Positions 62,816 through 64,000 of a DNA stretch of 64,000 nucleotides are shown one piece after another. The DNA is taken from positions 101,536-165,535 of the forward strand of contig DKCJ01000015.1 of the NCBI GenBank assembly GCA_002451465.1, written 5' to 3'. The translations under genes and the position numbers were made by a program. The notes under the pieces were generated by a model, which worked only from the letters and a program-made list of their open reading frames with translations, was not told where the DNA came from and made no database searches. Position 1 is the stretch's first letter. Each line of letters starts with the position of its first letter. The DNA is from Caryophanales bacterium UBA6877. Its GTDB lineage: Bacteria > Bacillota_I > Bacilli_A > RFN20 > CAG-826.

Positions 62816-63919
62816 CTAAACATTAAACCTAAAGAAAAATATATCACTATCTTGTGCGATATAATCTTTACCCTCAATTCGTATTTTTCCAGCTTCCTTT
62901 AAGGCTTGTTCGGTTTTATATTTCATAATATCATCATATGAATAAACCTCAGCTCTAATGAAGCCTTTTTCAAAATCACTATGGATTATACCTGCACATT
63001 GTGGAGCAGTCATCCCATTTTTAAAAGTCCAAGCTCGAACTTCATCTTCGCCAACAGTAAAAAAGGTGGATAAATTGAGAAGCTTATAACTTTCTTTAAT
63101 CAAAACAGAAAGTCCACTTTCTTTTGCACCAATAGAATCTAAAAATTCCTTTTTTTCTTCCTTTGAATAGCTGCTTAATTCAGATTCAATCTCACAACAA
63201 ATAGGAATTACTTTAGCGCCTTCTTTACTTGCATATTCTTTAACCTTATTATAATTTTCGTTATTATCAATATCAGCTAAGTCTCCATCACCAACATTAG
63301 CAACATACAAAATTGGCTTTAAAGTAAGTAAGTTAAAGTTTTTCATTAACTTCATTTCTTCATCATTTAATTTAACGCTTCTTGCAGCTTTTCCATTATC
63401 AAGAGCAGCTTTGATTTTATTTAAAATTCCAAGTTCAAATATAGCTTCTTTATCCTTATTTATCGTAGCTTTTGAAGAAACCTTTCCAATTCTATTTGAA
63501 ATAGTTTCAGCGTCGGCCATAACAAGTTCAAGGTTGATAATTTCAATATCACGAACAGGATCAATTGAATTTTCAACGTGAATAATATCTTTATTTTCAA
63601 AACATCTAACAACTTCAATTATCGCATCAACATCTCTTATATGCGCCAAAAATTGGTTGCCCAATCCTTCACCATGTGAAGCACCCTTAACTAAACCAGC
63701 AATATCAAAAAATTCAAATGATGTATATATAGTTCTTTTTGGATGAAATAATTTTGATAAATTATCAACTCTTTCATCAGGAACTAAAACACTTCCAACA
63801 TTTGGATTGATAGTAGCAAATGGATAGTTCGCTGCTTCTACATGACTATTTGTAATAGCATTAAATAATGTTGATTTACCAACATTAGGAAGTCCTACTA
63901 TACCTGCTTTTAATCCCAT
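62816..63919 (-). CDS. ychF: Redox-regulated ATPase YchF (Obg family)
   Basis: A 367-residue P-loop protein with GLPNVGKSTLFNAIT, DIAGLVKGASHGEGLGNQFLAHIR and a C-terminal TGS domain (FFTVGEDEVRAWTFKNGMTAPQCAG). The missing N/TKxD specificity motif, replaced by a VANVGD-type sequence, is typical of YchF, which prefers ATP. It is ribosome-associated. The ATG at 63919 is chosen (MGLKAGIVGLP) because AAGGTG lies upstream at good distance. Confidence 0.96.
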   Translation of the reverse strand: MGLKAGIVGLPNVGKSTLFNAITNSHVEAANYPFATINPNVGSVLVPDERVDNLSKLFHPKRTIYTSFEFFDIAGLVKGASHGEGLGNQFLAHIRDVDAIIEVVRCFENKDIIHVENSIDPVRDIEIINLELVMADAETISNRIGKVSSKATINKDKEAIFELGILNKIKAALDNGKAARSVKLNDEEMKLMKNFNLLTLKPILYVANVGDGDLADIDNNENYNKVKEYASKEGAKVIPICCEIESELSSYSKEEKKEFLDSIGAKESGLSVLIKESYKLLNLSTFFTVGEDEVRAWTFKNGMTAPQCAGIIHSDFEKGFIRAEVYSYDDIMKYKTEQALKEAGKIRIEGKDYIAQDSDIFFFRFNV

Positions 63920-63945
63920 AAATACACCTTCTTTAATCAATAAAT

Positions 63946-63954
63946 ATTATATCA
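63946..63954 (-). promoter_or_regulatory. Extended -10 promoter of the ychF-ispF-gltX operon
   Basis: TGATATAAT on the minus strand (TGn plus perfect TATAAT) stands about 27 bases before the ychF ATG. A small perfect inverted repeat (AATAATGA/TCATTATT, around 63956-63976) lies just upstream. Confidence 0.55.
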
Positions 63955-64000
63955 ATAATAATGAAAAATTCATTATTAAAGGATATTTCTTTTGCAAAAT

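Overview
The window is AT-rich chromosomal DNA from a low-GC Gram-positive bacterium, most likely an uncultured Bacilli or Erysipelotrichia/RF39-type gut lineage close to the Mollicutes. The evidence is a delta-like RNA polymerase subunit (rpoE), AddAB rather than RecBCD, many predicted lipoproteins, an oligopeptide ABC system with the large insertions also described in mycoplasmas, and Shine-Dalgarno sites of the AGGAGG type. TGA is used as a stop (for example at the end of addA), so this is not the mycoplasma genetic code. No prophage, insertion sequence or CRISPR array is visible. The window looks like a gene-dense core chromosome, with most genes on the minus strand.

Left part (1-18.5 kb): a truncated MscS channel and a TGS/uridine-kinase-like protein are followed by a very compact minus-strand gene train from 18502 down to 2212. 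In order of transcription it holds an AlkD-like DNA repair domain fused in frame to a sugar O-acetyltransferase, a flavo-diiron/flavin-reductase/rubredoxin fusion, a MazG-like protein, a glycerol-3-phosphate oxidation module (GlpA-like FAD protein with a [2Fe-2S] BFD domain, an FAD/NAD oxidoreductase, DUF1667), a DUF2974 lipase-like protein, glycerol kinase, AddB, AddA and two unrecognised proteins. Most junctions overlap or are a few bases apart. A class I superoxide reductase is divergent from the head of the train. The region thus joins oxygen/superoxide detoxification, glycerol oxidation and DNA repair.

Middle (19-39 kb): a small export-type module (secreted protein, lipoprotein, fused ABC ATPase-permease), tRNA-His, an OB-fold tRNA-binding protein, an M16 protease, an MFS transporter with a phosphoesterase, a BaiN-type flavoprotein, and an oligopeptide transporter operon (oppABCDF). 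The operon encodes an OppA with an Ig-like Big2 domain, an OppC with a very large extracellular insertion, and an OppD with a long charged insertion inside its ATPase domain.

Right-middle (39-54 kb): a membrane-anchored subtilisin with small membrane proteins, exonuclease III, and a complete Pho system (pstS-C-A-B, phoU, phoB, phoR). The pstS promoter carries three direct TTTACA repeats, which read as a PhoP/PhoB box. PepF and a small membrane protein follow.

Right end (54-64 kb): a HAD hydrolase, IspD-like protein, S1-domain protein and glucose-6-phosphate isomerase on the plus strand, a five-tRNA operon (Val, Tyr, Gln, Lys, Leu), an Nfu-type Fe-S carrier, a decayed small gene with two in-frame stops, and then minus-strand cysQ-like, fba, rpoE, gltX, ispF and ychF. 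ispD and ispF together indicate the MEP isoprenoid route.

A recurring regulatory theme is that several genes without a Shine-Dalgarno sequence have a TATAAT hexamer 6-8 bases before the start codon, which suggests leaderless transcripts.
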